This document shows positions 6,988 through 10,578 of a stretch of 10,578 bases of DNA, in pieces; positions within the stretch are counted from its first letter, which is position 1; each line of letters begins with the position of its first letter. This stretch comes from Bradyrhizobium sp. GTDB taxonomy: Bacteria > Pseudomonadota > Alphaproteobacteria > Rhizobiales > Xanthobacteraceae. The stretch covers positions 1 through 10,578 of the forward strand of contig JAICIT010000043.1 in NCBI GenBank assembly GCA_025960445.1, in the 5' to 3' direction. A program made the position numbers and the translations under genes. The notes beneath the pieces are model-generated. The model had not been told where the DNA came from, ran no database searches, and saw nothing but the letters and a program-made list of their open reading frames with translations.

Positions 6988-7015
6988 TAAACCGCAACGC
7001 CCCCGAACACTTGCT

Positions 7016-7060
7016 CGTCATTCCGCTTGCGTTTCGCAGCTTCGCACCGCTGGAACGACG
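7016..7060. repeat. Palindromic intergenic repeat, gltB-gltD spacer (gltD side)
   Basis: CGTCATTCC (7016-7024) pairs with GGAACGACG (7052-7060) in eight of nine positions. An inner hairpin, TGCG (7028-7031) with CGCA (7035-7038), lies between the arms. The CGTCATTCC...GGAAYGACG outline resembles dispersed palindromic elements common between genes in Bradyrhizobium and relatives; that family link is from memory and not verified here. Confidence 0.5.
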
Positions 7061-7078
7061 CCCGATTTTTCTCTTCCG

Positions 7079-7119
7079 TCATCCTAAGGGAAAGGCGGCT
7101 TCGCCGTCTCGAAGGATGA
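7079..7119. repeat. Hairpin-forming repeat just after gltB
   Basis: The outer arms TCATCCT (7079-7085) and AGGATGA (7113-7119) are perfectly complementary. Inside, AGGCGGC (7093-7099) and GCCGTCT (7103-7109) form a seven-pair stem (one G-U) around a three-base loop. The element starts 12 bases after the gltB stop codon in the direction of transcription. It has no U-tract, so it more likely stabilises or processes the message than terminates it. TCATCCT...AGGATGA outlines are typical of repeats in the Bradyrhizobium group (recalled, not searched). Confidence 0.55.
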
Positions 7120-7130
7120 AGTCCGTTTAT

Positions 7131-10578
<3,448 letters not shown>

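Noticed and set aside
6001..6990. A 329-codon open frame on the plus strand opposite gltD
   Set aside because: It lies wholly antisense to a clearly conserved gltD, its protein is arginine/alanine/histidine-rich with no recognisable domain, and long antisense frames are expected in GC-rich coding DNA.

Overview
The window looks like ordinary core chromosome from a high-GC alphaproteobacterium, most likely of the Bradyrhizobium/Rhodopseudomonas/Nitrobacter group. The reasons are codon usage, the style of the predicted proteins, a TTAACCA-rich intergenic region of the kind recognised by CtrA, and imperfect palindromic intergenic repeats of the CGTCATTCC / TCATCCT type common in that family. The genus assignment is an inference. 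I see no mobile element, CRISPR array, tRNA, rRNA or defence system, and no spacer between genes longer than about 200 bases.

Left part (1-2631): a small membrane protein of the MAPEG family (minus) diverges from hemH, ferrochelatase (plus), across a 106-base shared promoter region. hemH converges on a short HxlR-type regulator (minus). The regulator diverges from a carboxymuconolactone decarboxylase/AhpD-like gene (plus). The regulator/CMD spacer is the best regulatory signal in the window: two 21-bp palindromes of the form GTGCTAC-N7-GTAGCAC, spaced 22 bp centre to centre, lie over the -35 and -10 of the predicted regulator promoter.

Middle part (2632-5531): kdsD (kpsF), D-arabinose-5-phosphate isomerase (minus), makes the Kdo precursor for lipopolysaccharide. 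It diverges from a 562-residue exported outer-membrane beta-barrel protein (plus). Their 197-base spacer carries two CATTAACCA repeats resembling CtrA half-sites. Both genes concern the cell envelope.

Right part (5548-10578): the NADPH-dependent glutamate synthase operon, gltB then gltD, on the minus strand. gltB runs off the right edge, so its N-terminal glutaminase domain is outside the window. The 143-base gltB-gltD spacer holds two adjacent hairpin-forming palindromic repeats. gltD converges on the barrel gene with only 16 bases between stop codons.

The genes are mostly housekeeping (haem, nitrogen assimilation, envelope). The less ordinary points are the regulator/CMD module and its operators, the loss of the second active-site cysteine in the CMD protein, the missing sensor cysteine in the HxlR regulator, and the structured gltB-gltD spacer.
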